Positions 20,500 through 30,770 of a DNA stretch of 64,000 nucleotides are shown piece after piece (the first letter of the stretch is position 1; each line of letters starts with the position of its first letter). The notes under the pieces are model-generated. The model was not told the DNA's origin and searched no databases. It worked only from the letters and a program-made list of their open reading frames with translations. Position numbers and translations under genes: made by a program. Origin of the DNA: an uncultured SAR86 cluster bacterium (GTDB taxonomy: Bacteria; Pseudomonadota; Gammaproteobacteria; Magnimaribacterales; AG-339-G14); assembly GCA_902570035.1 (NCBI GenBank), contig CACFWO010000002.1:127054-191053 (forward strand), given 5' to 3'.

Positions 20500-21039
20500 T
20501 CAAGCTTTAGACCTAGGTCTAAAAAATAATATTATTCCTGTGATTGAGCTGATCAAAGCAAGGATCGAGAAGATTTTTAATAAAAGATTATTAATATCAT
20601 CTCTATCGCGCCAGTCCATGATGTGAAGGCCCCACATTAAATCCCAAAGGCGCCATTCAAAAGTTCGAATGGCTACTATTTTTCCTAAACTTGGATCAAT
20701 GTACACGTTTACTTCCTTATCTGAAGAATCTAAAGAGGATAATTTATACAAGGGAAGGTTTCTCCCTCGAAACTCACTCCCTCTTTTTTCTTCTGTAATT
20801 TCCTCAACTGAAATTGGTTTTAGATAAGTTTTTTCTATCACTAATTCTTTTGCTTCCTCAAAAGAAATTCTGCTTATTTTCTGTGGTGTAATTTGCTCAA
20901 CTGATTTCAGATAATTTTCTCCTCTTATCTGATCAATTTTATTAAAAGAAAAGAATATTCCTGAGATAGTCCAAAGCAAGAGTTGGACTGAAACAACTAA
21001 ACCAATAAATTTATGAACTTTGCGGTTAGAAACATTCAA
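20500..21039 (-). CDS. PepSY-like membrane protein
   Basis: Two TM helices flanking a PepSY-like segment; IDPSLGKIVAIRTFEWRLWDLMWGLHIMDWRDRDDINN. Confidence 0.75.
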   Translation of the reverse strand: MNVSNRKVHKFIGLVVSVQLLLWTISGIFFSFNKIDQIRGENYLKSVEQITPQKISRISFEEAKELVIEKTYLKPISVEEITEEKRGSEFRGRNLPLYKLSSLDSSDKEVNVYIDPSLGKIVAIRTFEWRLWDLMWGLHIMDWRDRDDINNLLLKIFSILALISSITGIILFFRPRSKA

Positions 21040-21908
21040 ATTTTTTTCGGGGGCATAGGAATTAGAATAGATGTTTTATTTAAATAACGTTGATATTCCT
21101 CATTGCCTTTCCATTGCTTTCTTCCTCTTGCCTCAAGAAGACTAACTCCGCTTATTCTTGTAAGTTGAATAAAAACAAAGATGGGCGATATCAATGCGAA
21201 ATATAACCATCCTTGAAGAGATGGAAGGGCAACAATAGCAACACCAAACCACAGCAATATTTCGCCGAAATAATTCGGATGCCTGGACCAGGACCAAAGG
21301 CCAGTTGTAATGAATTTATCTTCATTTTCTTTTTTCGCTCTGAATTTTGTTTTTTGGTTATCTGCAATAACTTCTATCAGAAATCCAGTTAACCAAATTA
21401 AAAAACCAAGGATATGGATGACATTAAAACTTACTTCTTTTGGAGAACTAATAGCAGCTAAAGCAGCTCCTAGAGATAATAAAACCCATAGACCTTGGAT
21501 ATTCCAAGTCATAAAGAACCATGAAAATTTAGTTTTCATTATTGTAAATCTTTTATCTTCTCCATCTTTTCTTACTCTCCAAAATAAGAAAGATCCCAGA
21601 CGGATGGCCCAAACAGAAATCATTAGGGCTAATAAAATATTTATTAAAGACAAGTTTGGACTCAATGCCACAGATAAAATTGATATCGATATAAATGTGA
21701 GGCTTCCTGTTAAATCAAAAAAATGTTCAGTTTGATTTAAATAAGAAGGAATAAAGATCACATATTGAATTACAAAAATTATTAATGCACAAAATCCGAA
21801 TAATGGTATACCCGATATAGTAAGTGAATTTAAGCTGCATACCCAAGCAACTAAGAGGGCAACCGCAAGAGTCACTGCAGTGCCAATGTTTGATTGAGTT
21901 CTATTCAT
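21036..21908 (-). CDS. DUF1295 / steroid 5-alpha-reductase-like membrane protein
   Basis: FITTGLWSWSRHPNYFGEILLWFGVAI motif. Confidence 0.9.
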   Translation of the reverse strand: MNRTQSNIGTAVTLAVALLVAWVCSLNSLTISGIPLFGFCALIIFVIQYVIFIPSYLNQTEHFFDLTGSLTFISISILSVALSPNLSLINILLALMISVWAIRLGSFLFWRVRKDGEDKRFTIMKTKFSWFFMTWNIQGLWVLLSLGAALAAISSPKEVSFNVIHILGFLIWLTGFLIEVIADNQKTKFRAKKENEDKFITTGLWSWSRHPNYFGEILLWFGVAIVALPSLQGWLYFALISPIFVFIQLTRISGVSLLEARGRKQWKGNEEYQRYLNKTSILIPMPPKKI

Positions 21909-21969
21909 AATAAAATTCTACTATAAGACTTGATTTGGAGGCTTATTTAGATGATATTATTTTATAAAA

Positions 21970-22410
21970 GTGGAGAAAAGAATGAAAAACTTAATAAACA
22001 AAATTTTATTTTCAGGCATGTTGTTACTTTTAAGCTCAACTGCCTTTAGTTATTCAATTTCTGGAGATTCTTTTAAGGCAAACCTAGAAATTGATAGCAT
22101 AAACTTCGGTCAAGAATACGCAGTAATTTCTGCTTCAGGAAGAGCCGGGGAATACGGAGCAGTTTATGCTGACTACAAATTAATGCCATCAAACGATCAA
22201 AGAAATTCTGGAACCATTTCTGGATTGGCAAGAGCCATTAACGATGATGGTGTATTAACGGGTGCAAATCTAACCGGTGTATATAAGCGAAATGGCGGAG
22301 TTATCAGTATTTATATGCTTGATGAATTAACCAATGGAGTGATTCATTATGTCGAAGGCACAATAAATGTTGTCACTAAAAAAATAGAAATCGAGGTTTA
22401 TCCTAAATAA
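21970..22410 (+). CDS. Small secreted hypothetical protein
   Basis: Signal peptide (NLINKILFSGMLLLLSSTAFS); about 120-residue beta-rich mature part; likely start at internal ATG 21982. Confidence 0.65.
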   Translation: MEKRMKNLINKILFSGMLLLLSSTAFSYSISGDSFKANLEIDSINFGQEYAVISASGRAGEYGAVYADYKLMPSNDQRNSGTISGLARAINDDGVLTGANLTGVYKRNGGVISIYMLDELTNGVIHYVEGTINVVTKKIEIEVYPK

Positions 22411-22422
22411 TTGGAGATAATT

Positions 22423-23562
22423 ATGATGAATTCAAAAATTTGTGAACTGTTAGATATAGAGTTTCCGTTAGTTGCTTTTACGCATTGTCGAGATGTAGTA
22501 GTTGCTGTCTCAAAAGCTGGTGGATGCGGAGTTTTGGGGGCAGTGGGTATGTCACCTGAGCAATTGGAAAAAGAATTAAAATGGATCGATGATCATATTG
22601 ACGGCAAACCTTATGGTGTTGACGTTCTTATTCCAAACAAAATGGTTGATCAAAGTGAAAAGTTCGATGCAGAAAAATTAAAGAGCATGATTCCACAAGA
22701 GTATGCTGACTATCGAGCTGATATCCTTGAAAATCATGATATCGAAGCCTCTGAACTAAGAACCATCGATACATCTGGGTCTAGTTTTGCTCAGAACACA
22801 AAAGCAGATGGTGCCAAAGCTCTATTAGATGTTGCTTTTAGTCATCCCATAAAACTTATAGCTAACGCCTTGGGTGTTCCACCTGACTGGATGTTAGAGA
22901 TGGGAAAAGAAAATGACGTAAAGGTTGCTGCTTTATTAGGTACTGCTCAACATGCAATTAATCAAGTTAAAGCAGGAGTGGATATTTTAGTTGTTTCAGG
23001 CACTGAAGCAGGCGGACATTGCGGAAGTGTTTCGACAATGGTGTTGATACCCGAAGTGCATAAAGCAATCCAACCTTATGGAGATGTTCCAATCTTAGCT
23101 GCCGGGGGCATCGTTACAGGTCAACAAATGGCTGCTGCTATGGCAATGGGAGCATCCGGAGTATGGTGCGGTTCGGTTTGGTTAACTACTGTCGAATCCG
23201 AAGTACCACCAGTTATAAAAGAAAAAATGGTTGCTGCAAATTCTAGTCAAACTGTGAGATCAAGAAGCAGAACAGGAAAACATTCTAGACAGTTGGTTTC
23301 TCCTTGGACGGAAGCATGGGAATCTGACAAGGCTCCTGATCCATTGCCTATGCCTTTGCAACCAATGGTTGCTGAACCGGCTCTTCAAAAAGTTAATAAA
23401 TTGGCAGAAGGTGGTCATGCAGGAGCTAGAGATCTCTCCACTTATTGGGTTGGTCAGGGAGTAGGATTGATGAACGCCAGCATTTCAGCAAGTGATGTTG
23501 TTCAGGAATTCAAGGAAGATTTTATTTCTGCATACGAAAGACTTACAGACTTTGTAAGTTAA
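22423..23562 (+). CDS. Nitronate monooxygenase / NPD-family FMN oxidoreductase
   Basis: GGCGVLGAVG, GTEAGGHCGSVSTMVLIPEV, ILAAGGIVTGQQMAAAMAMGASGVWCGSVW; start moved from TTG 22411 to ATG 22423. Confidence 0.88.
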   Translation: MMNSKICELLDIEFPLVAFTHCRDVVVAVSKAGGCGVLGAVGMSPEQLEKELKWIDDHIDGKPYGVDVLIPNKMVDQSEKFDAEKLKSMIPQEYADYRADILENHDIEASELRTIDTSGSSFAQNTKADGAKALLDVAFSHPIKLIANALGVPPDWMLEMGKENDVKVAALLGTAQHAINQVKAGVDILVVSGTEAGGHCGSVSTMVLIPEVHKAIQPYGDVPILAAGGIVTGQQMAAAMAMGASGVWCGSVWLTTVESEVPPVIKEKMVAANSSQTVRSRSRTGKHSRQLVSPWTEAWESDKAPDPLPMPLQPMVAEPALQKVNKLAEGGHAGARDLSTYWVGQGVGLMNASISASDVVQEFKEDFISAYERLTDFVS

Positions 23563-23565
23563 AGG

Positions 23566-24360
23566 TTATAGATATTTGAGGAAGAATATTCCTTGAATAT
23601 CTACAACATTTCTACCCAAAGTTGGCTGACTGTCAAAAGCATGATCTTCATCAGCATAAATATGGATCTCTGCAGTTCGATTATGTTTTTGAAGCTCTTC
23701 ATAAAAATCTGTAGATTCACTTAAAGGAACGACTTTATCTTCCGAACCGTGTATTAATAAGCAGGGAGGAAAAGATTGTAGGTCCTGTTTTATAGGGCTA
23801 GCTTTTATATAATCCTCTGAAGTAGCTTCCTCTCCCATCATAAAAGCAAAAGCATTGAATTTTCCTTCTGGAACTTCCTCTCTTACGAGCGTCGGTGGAT
23901 ACACAGCACATATTGCTTTTATTTTGCTATCAAACCCTTGATTGCCACCTTGTCCTTCGAGGTTTGAATCATTCGAAGCACACATCAAAGCTAAATGACC
24001 TCCTGCTGAGTTACCAGTAACTCCAATCCTATCTGGATCGATGCCGAATTCTTTTGCATTAGCTTTTAGATATCGAATTGCACACTTTACATCTTCAATA
24101 TGAGATGGCCATTTAGCTTCTTGAGAGAGCCTGTATGATGCACATAAACATACAAAACCCATCCTAGATAACAAGATACCATAGCCTCTTAGTTGAGTTT
24201 TATCACCTTCCATCCATCCACCGCCATGAATAACTACAATGGCTGGTTTTTTAGGATCATTTTCTGGAGGCAGGAATAGGTCGCCTAAGAGATCCCTGCT
24301 ACCAGCTTTACCAATCAAAACATCATCCTTGATGGTGACAATTTTTTTTTCTTTTTCCAC
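23566..24360 (-). CDS. Alpha/beta hydrolase (lipase/esterase family)
   Basis: VVIHGGGWMEGDK oxyanion motif, GVTGNSAGGHLALM, DEDHAFDS. Confidence 0.9.
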   Translation of the reverse strand: MEKEKKIVTIKDDVLIGKAGSRDLLGDLFLPPENDPKKPAIVVIHGGGWMEGDKTQLRGYGILLSRMGFVCLCASYRLSQEAKWPSHIEDVKCAIRYLKANAKEFGIDPDRIGVTGNSAGGHLALMCASNDSNLEGQGGNQGFDSKIKAICAVYPPTLVREEVPEGKFNAFAFMMGEEATSEDYIKASPIKQDLQSFPPCLLIHGSEDKVVPLSESTDFYEELQKHNRTAEIHIYADEDHAFDSQPTLGRNVVDIQGIFFLKYL

Positions 24361-25413
24361 TTAGTTATGAGAAATAGATACTAATCCAGGAACCTTGCCA
24401 TTTTTTAAGTCATCAAGAATTCCGTTAATTTCTTTAACAGGCTTACTTTCAACTGGAACAGGATCAATTTTTCCATCTTTAACCAGCTCCATCAGTTCCT
24501 TCATTTCTTGATAGCTCCCAACATAAGTTCCAACTAAGCTTCTTGCACCTATAGTTAACATTGGAAGTTGAAGATTCATAGATCCTCCAAATAAACCCGT
24601 AACTACATAGATTCCGCCTCTTCTGAGAAGATTGTATCCAAAACTTACTGAAGCTTGAGCGCCAACATAATCAACTACGTATTTTGCTCCGCCGCCAGTT
24701 AATTCAAAAAGTTTTTCGAAAGCACCTTCATGAGTAGAGTTTATGACTTCTGAGGCGCCTGCTTTTTTTGCTAATTCAAGCTTTTCATCATCTATATCAA
24801 CAATAATTGGATTTATGTCATAAGCAGCTTTAGCAATTTTTAATGCTAACAAACCTAGTCCGCCAGCACTCACAATAATAAGCGAATTATCTCCTTTTTC
24901 TGGATTAGCCTTTTTTAGAGCACTGTATGCAGTCAATCCTCTGCATGCATAGGAGCCAGCTAAGTCATCCGGAGTATCTCCGGCATCAAAAAGGTACTTT
25001 TCGTCAGGCACTAAAACATACTCTCCATATCCTCCAGCGGTGTTTATTCCAAGATTTTTTGAAGTCATTGGCCCACAATAGTGTTCGTCACCCTTTTTGC
25101 ATAAATCACAGTCCCCACATCCTATCCACGGAAAGGCAACGTATTTCTTTCCTACTTCAACCGAATTTGCTTCATCTCCTTTTTCGACTATCTCTCCAAA
25201 GACTTCATGACCCATTGTGAGAGGCTCTATTAAAGGAATAGGTAATTTATCTTCACCACCAAGACTAAAAAAGCCATCGTGAATGTGGACATCCGAATGA
25301 CAAATTCCACACGAAACTGTTTTTAAAAGAACTTCTTTTCCAGTTGGGGTGGGTTTCTCTAATTCATTTTCAATTAGAGGTTTTCCATTTTCTACTACCT
25401 GATAAGTTTTCAT
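24361..25413 (-). CDS. Zinc-dependent alcohol dehydrogenase
   Basis: CGICHSDVHIHDG, GHEVFGEIVEKG, CGDCDLCKKGDEHYC structural zinc site. Confidence 0.93.
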   Translation of the reverse strand: MKTYQVVENGKPLIENELEKPTPTGKEVLLKTVSCGICHSDVHIHDGFFSLGGEDKLPIPLIEPLTMGHEVFGEIVEKGDEANSVEVGKKYVAFPWIGCGDCDLCKKGDEHYCGPMTSKNLGINTAGGYGEYVLVPDEKYLFDAGDTPDDLAGSYACRGLTAYSALKKANPEKGDNSLIIVSAGGLGLLALKIAKAAYDINPIIVDIDDEKLELAKKAGASEVINSTHEGAFEKLFELTGGGAKYVVDYVGAQASVSFGYNLLRRGGIYVVTGLFGGSMNLQLPMLTIGARSLVGTYVGSYQEMKELMELVKDGKIDPVPVESKPVKEINGILDDLKNGKVPGLVSISHN

Positions 25414-25490
25414 ATTTTTCTCCTAAAAAAATACTATCACAATAATTTTTATCGTAAAACGCATGTAGAATTGATCTCGAAAATTTTTTT

Positions 25491-26372
25491 ATGAATTCTT
25501 CTTTAATTAATTGGTTGTTGGTTTTATTTGTCAGCTTTAGTTGGGGAGCATCTTTTATGTTCACTCGACTGGCGGTAGAAGAAATTGCTCCTACTTACTT
25601 AGTTGTATTAAGACTTTTTCTTGCTAGCGTTCTTTTAGGACCAATATTTATTAGAATGAAAGATCTTGCTCTTATGAAAGAGCAAATTCCTGCAATTCTG
25701 CTCCTCGGTATCATAAATGCTGCCTTACCTTTTTTTCTTTATGCTTATTCAGCTCAGGAGCTAAGTGCAGGCATGCTGTCAATATTAAACGGAACTTCAC
25801 CTCTCTTCGCTCTGATTATTGCCATTATAGTTTTTAAACAAAATACCACCATTATGCAGATTTTAGGCTTAGGATTGGGTTTCACCGGATTATTAGTTTT
25901 TATTGGTGTTGATAAACTTTCATTTATTTTCTTTCCGGTCTTGCTTTGTTTAATTGGCGCGTTTTGTTATGCCTACTCCAATAATATTTTATTTAAACTT
26001 AATCATATAAGGTCCTCGGCTCTTGCCTCTGTGACTATGATCTCTGGCTTCTTTTTTTCGTTACCTTTAATTCTGGTAGAGCCTAAAGCATTTTCATGGG
26101 ATATCTCTCCCGAAATCATTTTTGCTATCTTTTTTTTAGGTCTTGTTTCTACAGGAATTTCATTTATTGCCTACGTCATTCTTTTACAAAGATCGTCTCC
26201 TGTTCAGGCGTCTTCTATAATATTCTTGGTTCCTGTTACGGGGATCTTCTGGGGTGCTATTTTCTTAGGAGAGGTGATTTCAGCTAAAGTCTTAGTAGGA
26301 GCATTCTTCATTCTGATAGGAATTGCTCTGACAAATCTTTTTAAACCTAAAGTTCTTTCTAGGGACGCCTAA
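25491..26372 (+). CDS. EamA/DMT family transporter
   Basis: About 10 TM helices; SFSWGASFMFTRLAVEEIAPTYLVVLRLFLAS. Confidence 0.92.
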   Translation: MNSSLINWLLVLFVSFSWGASFMFTRLAVEEIAPTYLVVLRLFLASVLLGPIFIRMKDLALMKEQIPAILLLGIINAALPFFLYAYSAQELSAGMLSILNGTSPLFALIIAIIVFKQNTTIMQILGLGLGFTGLLVFIGVDKLSFIFFPVLLCLIGAFCYAYSNNILFKLNHIRSSALASVTMISGFFFSLPLILVEPKAFSWDISPEIIFAIFFLGLVSTGISFIAYVILLQRSSPVQASSIIFLVPVTGIFWGAIFLGEVISAKVLVGAFFILIGIALTNLFKPKVLSRDA

Positions 26373-28107
26373 TAGTTTCAACTAAGTTAATAACTGATTC
26401 CGGAGGACTCTTTGAAAATTTGGTTACTAAGAGCATAACCAAAAAATTGAGAATCATGCCGACAACTCCAATTCCTTCGGGTGAAATTCCTAAAAACCAA
26501 TAATCGGAATTATTTAATCCTGGAGAAATAAACTTAAAAAAGACAATATAGCTAAAAGTGAAAACTAAACCTGTAAGCATTCCTCCTATCGCAGCTTCTT
26601 TGGTTGTCTTTTTTGAAAAAATTCCCATGAATAAAACTGGAAAAAGTGTTGATGCCGCTAAACCAAATGCAAAGGCTACTACTTGAGCCACAAATGCAGG
26701 AGGGAAGATACCAAGAAGGCCTGCGAGTAGAATAGTTATCCCAGCTGCTAACCTCGCATATAAAAGTTCTTTTTTTTCTGTAATCTGAGGCATAAAGGTT
26801 TGTTTCATCAAATCATGAGAAATGGATGATGAAATCACCAGCAGCAATCCTGCAGCAGTAGATAAAGCAGCTGCTAAACCTCCTGCAGCAACTAGTGCGA
26901 TGACCCATATAGGCAGGTTTGCTATCTCAGGATTGGCCAGAACAATAATATCTCTGTCTAAATAAACCTCATTTGAACTAGATGTATTGGCTTCATTTTC
27001 CAACAATCTCTCACCTAGACTTCCTCTTTCATCGGAGAAAACTGGTCTGTTTTCAACAAAAGGAGAACCTGATGAGTACTGCATTTTTCCATCTTGATTT
27101 TTGTCCATCCAAGAAATCAATCCTATGTTTTCCCAATTCTTAAACCAATCGGGTGCATCTTCATAAGATGTGTTTTGGACCGAATCTATAAAATTCAGTC
27201 TTGCAAATGAAGCTACTGCAGGGGCAGTAGTATAAAGAATTGCAATGAATACAAGCGCATATCCAGCAGATCGTCTTGCAGCCTGCATATTGGGAACTGT
27301 GAAAAACCTCACAATCACATGAGGTAATCCAGCCGTTCCGAACATCAAAGCTGCGGTTATGCAAAAAATATCTATCAGACTTTTTGAATACTCTGTGTAA
27401 GGTGAGAAACCTAAATCAATTATCGTTTTATCAAGCTTATCGATTAGATAGATATCACTATTTAAAAGCTTATCTCCAAACCCTAACTGAGGGATTGGAT
27501 TGCCAGTCAACATGATAGATAAGAATATTGCGGGCACTAGATAGGCAAAAATCATGACGCAATATTGAGCAACCTGAGTGTAAGTAATTCCTTTCATTCC
27601 GCCTAAAACAGCATAAATAAAAACAATACCCATGCCGATAATGACTCCCATCTCTATCTCAACTTCAAGAAATCTTGAGAAAACAATGCCAACACCTCGC
27701 ATTTGTCCTGCTATGTAGGTGAAAGAAATAAATATTAAACAAATGACTGCAACAACTCTTGCGACGTTAGAGTAATACCTCTCTCCAATAAAATCTGGTA
27801 CGGTGTACTTACCGTATTTTCTTAAATATGGAGCCAGGAGTAGAGCTAAAAGGACATATCCACCGGTCCAACCCATCAGATATACAGAACCATCGCGACC
27901 CAAAAATGCTATCAACCCAGCCATTGATAGAAAAGAGGCAGCAGACATCCAATCAGCTGCTGTAGCCATACCGTTAGCCACTGGATTAACTCCTTTTCCG
28001 GCAACGTAAAAATCATTTGTTGATTTAGCTCTCGAAGCAATGGCAATGCCAATATAAAGAGCAAAAGAAAGACCTACAAAAATATAAGTAAGAGTTTGTG
28101 CTTCCAT
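26359..28107 (-). CDS. Sodium:solute symporter, acetate-permease-like / VC_2705-like
   Basis: SSS family helices (FYVAGKGVNPVANGMATAADWMSAASFLSMAG), paired with DUF4212 small subunit. Confidence 0.92.
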   Translation of the reverse strand: MEAQTLTYIFVGLSFALYIGIAIASRAKSTNDFYVAGKGVNPVANGMATAADWMSAASFLSMAGLIAFLGRDGSVYLMGWTGGYVLLALLLAPYLRKYGKYTVPDFIGERYYSNVARVVAVICLIFISFTYIAGQMRGVGIVFSRFLEVEIEMGVIIGMGIVFIYAVLGGMKGITYTQVAQYCVMIFAYLVPAIFLSIMLTGNPIPQLGFGDKLLNSDIYLIDKLDKTIIDLGFSPYTEYSKSLIDIFCITAALMFGTAGLPHVIVRFFTVPNMQAARRSAGYALVFIAILYTTAPAVASFARLNFIDSVQNTSYEDAPDWFKNWENIGLISWMDKNQDGKMQYSSGSPFVENRPVFSDERGSLGERLLENEANTSSSNEVYLDRDIIVLANPEIANLPIWVIALVAAGGLAAALSTAAGLLLVISSSISHDLMKQTFMPQITEKKELLYARLAAGITILLAGLLGIFPPAFVAQVVAFAFGLAASTLFPVLFMGIFSKKTTKEAAIGGMLTGLVFTFSYIVFFKFISPGLNNSDYWFLGISPEGIGVVGMILNFLVMLLVTKFSKSPPESVINLVETIRRP

Positions 28108-28108
28108 A

Positions 28109-28339
28109 TTATTTCTTTTCTTTTTTTTCTAGTCTTTCAACGAGATAAGAATAAGTAAAAATTAGAATAATAAAAACGTAGATGCTTCCTTGTTGAGAAA
28201 ACCAAAAACCTAGTTCAAAGCCTCCAATTTTCATGAAGGAAATGTACTCTGAAAAAAGAATTCCGAATCCAAAGGAACAAAGAAACCAAAAAAATAATAA
28301 GAAAGATAAAAGAATTAAATTCTTTTGCCAAAAAGTCAT
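28109..28339 (-). CDS. DUF4212-like small subunit of the sodium:solute symporter
   Basis: 76-aa two-TM protein directly upstream of the SSS gene. Confidence 0.85.
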   Translation of the reverse strand: MTFWQKNLILLSFLLFFWFLCSFGFGILFSEYISFMKIGGFELGFWFSQQGSIYVFIILIFTYSYLVERLEKKEKK

Positions 28340-28353
28340 GTAGTTATTTTAAG

Positions 28354-29196
28354 TTAACTAGAAGCGTTAACAACCCAAGTAGCACTCTCGAATTCTAAAC
28401 CTTGGCTTTTTTTATGGGATTCATATAACTCGGCCAACTCAGTCACAATAGGTTCTTTTTCCTCATCGCTCATCCCTTGAAGAGCATTACTAATGATGGG
28501 ATTCAATGCCATGAAATCTTTAGCTGCGTCGTAAGAAGATTTATTAGGAAATAAATGAATATTTTCTAAATTATCGTCAATAGAATAATTACTAAAACCA
28601 GAACTTTTTAAAATTTCTTCGAGATAGGCTTTCTCTTCGAAAGCAAAGGGACTCGGCGCTCTGGGTTGTGCAGGAGGTAAATCAAAATATTTTTTTAAGA
28701 TCCCTAAGGGTTTTGTATGCCAGGGATTTTTACTAGGATGTTGCCAACAAACGAAGGAAAAACTGCCATCTGCTTTCAAGCTTTTCCTTAAATTATTAAA
28801 ACTAGAGATGGGATCAGTAAAAAACATGACGCCAAAACGAGAAAATAAGTGATCGTATTGATCATCAAGCTCATTTTCTTGGACATCTTTATTGATAATG
28901 GAAATGTTGGTTTTATTGTTTTCAATGGCAAGCTCAAGAGTTCGAGCTAACATAGGGACAGAAATATCTAAGCCAGTAACTTTTCCTTCAGATCCTACTT
29001 TTTCGGAAAGTAAAAGTGTTGTGGTACCAGCTCCGCAACCAACATCTAGTATGGAATCACCTTTTTGAATATCTAAACTATCGATAGCTTTTTGCCCTAA
29101 AGGATTAAGCATGGTGTCCATCTCAAACTGTTTATCGACCCAATAGTCGCCACCACCACCAGACCAGAATTCAATTTGTTGTTTATTAGCTGACAT
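28354..29196 (-). CDS. Class I SAM-dependent methyltransferase
   Basis: ILDVGCGAGTTTLLLSEKVGSEGKVTGLDIS. Confidence 0.92.
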   Translation of the reverse strand: MSANKQQIEFWSGGGGDYWVDKQFEMDTMLNPLGQKAIDSLDIQKGDSILDVGCGAGTTTLLLSEKVGSEGKVTGLDISVPMLARTLELAIENNKTNISIINKDVQENELDDQYDHLFSRFGVMFFTDPISSFNNLRKSLKADGSFSFVCWQHPSKNPWHTKPLGILKKYFDLPPAQPRAPSPFAFEEKAYLEEILKSSGFSNYSIDDNLENIHLFPNKSSYDAAKDFMALNPIISNALQGMSDEEKEPIVTELAELYESHKKSQGLEFESATWVVNASS

Positions 29197-29356
29197 AAGA
29201 AAGAATGTAATATGACATTAATGAATAGAAGATAGTGCTCTATTTTAGCTACTTTTTTGATAACTAATGGTGCATAACCATATCATTTATGGTTAATTTT
29301 AAAAAAGTTGTTTATAGATAGCTTCTGTATTAACTTAGTTGAATAAAGGAGAGAAA

Positions 29357-29761
29357 ATGAATTTACGCTATTTATCTTATTTACTTTTTATAATCTTATT
29401 GATCACAGGGGTTAATACTTATGCAGTTGAAACATTAGAGCCGGTTGCAAAGAAGGGTCAAGTAATCGTCATTTACCGAGGTCCTTGCCCTAGCGGAAAA
29501 ACAAAAGCCGCTATGAGAAAGATTGAAAAAATAATTAGCTACGAAATAAAAAATAGTCCAGTAAGTTATTCTTCGTCACCAGGTAATTGGGAAGATGGTC
29601 AAATTGGAGCTGTTGATTTGCATGCATCACAAAGTGCAATGGAAAAAGCCTTTGCTTGGCAAGAAGCAGATAAGAAATGGTCAAAAATGTACGATGATGT
29701 TGCAAAAATCTGCGGAACGACTGTTGAAGAATTTCATGTGCATATGCTTACTGCAAACTAA
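29357..29761 (+). CDS. Secreted hypothetical protein
   Basis: ATG at 29357 after ggagag; signal peptide MNLRYLSYLLFIILLITGVNTYA. Confidence 0.65.
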   Translation: MNLRYLSYLLFIILLITGVNTYAVETLEPVAKKGQVIVIYRGPCPSGKTKAAMRKIEKIISYEIKNSPVSYSSSPGNWEDGQIGAVDLHASQSAMEKAFAWQEADKKWSKMYDDVAKICGTTVEEFHVHMLTAN

Positions 29762-30714
29762 GCAAATTTATTAGTTGCCTCAATGAGTAATTCTCTAATT
29801 TCTTTTTCAAAAGCTGAGTGACCTGAAAAAGGTGCTATTTTTAATTCTGCTTCTGGCCATCTACTGCTGAGTTCATAGGCTGTAGTAGGCGGGCAAACTA
29901 CATCATATCTGCCTTGAACTATCACACAGGGAATGTGCCTAATTTTATCAACGTTATCTAAGAGTTGATTTTCATGGTCCAAAAATCCTTTATTAACAAA
30001 ATAATGATTTTCAATAAGTGCAAATGCTAAAGCAAATTCTGCGTTGATAGATTCTTTAACCGCTCCAGGATTATGGTTTATATAGCTTGTTGAGGCTTCC
30101 CATTTTGACCAAGCCCTTGCAGCTGATAGCTTTTTCTTTTGATCTTCTCCGTTAAATATTTTTCTGTAAGCCTCCATAAGATTTGATCTTTCCTCTGGCT
30201 TAATTTCATCTAAAAATCCTTGCCAAGCTTCAGGGTAAATCTCACTTGCGCCGTATTCATAGAACCATTCCAGCTCTTTTTGACGAAGCATGAAAATACC
30301 CCTGAGGATTAATTCAGAAACCCTATCAGGGAATTTTTGTGCGTATGCTAAGGACAGCGTGCTTCCCCAAGAACCGCCAAAGACAAGCCATTTTTCAATT
30401 TCAAGCTTTTCTCTAATGGATTCAATGTCATCGACTAAGTGCCAGGTCGTATTATCTTCTAGTGAAGCATGAGGTTTGCTTCTCCCGCAGCCTCTTTGAT
30501 CAAAAACAACAATTCGATATTTTTTTGGATTAAAAAAACGTCTTGAAAGTGTGCCGCCACCTCCACCCGGCCCGCCATGCAGAAAAATGGCTGGCTTGCC
30601 TTTTGGATTTCCTGATTGCTCGTAGTAAATCTCATGGATATCTTTTTTAATAAAGCCAGTATCAAAAGGTTCAATCGAAGGAAACAATTTATTTTTTTTA
30701 CTAAAAAATGCCAT
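29758..30714 (-). CDS. pip: Proline iminopeptidase
   Basis: IFLHGGPGGGGGTLSRRFFNPKKYRIVVFDQRGCGRS; FGGSWGSTLSLAYAQKFP. Confidence 0.95.
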   Translation of the reverse strand: MAFFSKKNKLFPSIEPFDTGFIKKDIHEIYYEQSGNPKGKPAIFLHGGPGGGGGTLSRRFFNPKKYRIVVFDQRGCGRSKPHASLEDNTTWHLVDDIESIREKLEIEKWLVFGGSWGSTLSLAYAQKFPDRVSELILRGIFMLRQKELEWFYEYGASEIYPEAWQGFLDEIKPEERSNLMEAYRKIFNGEDQKKKLSAARAWSKWEASTSYINHNPGAVKESINAEFALAFALIENHYFVNKGFLDHENQLLDNVDKIRHIPCVIVQGRYDVVCPPTTAYELSSRWPEAELKIAPFSGHSAFEKEIRELLIEATNKFA

Positions 30715-30770
30715 TATGTTTTATATTAAATTTAGCGAACAAAAATAGAAAGTTTATTTAAGAAAAACTT

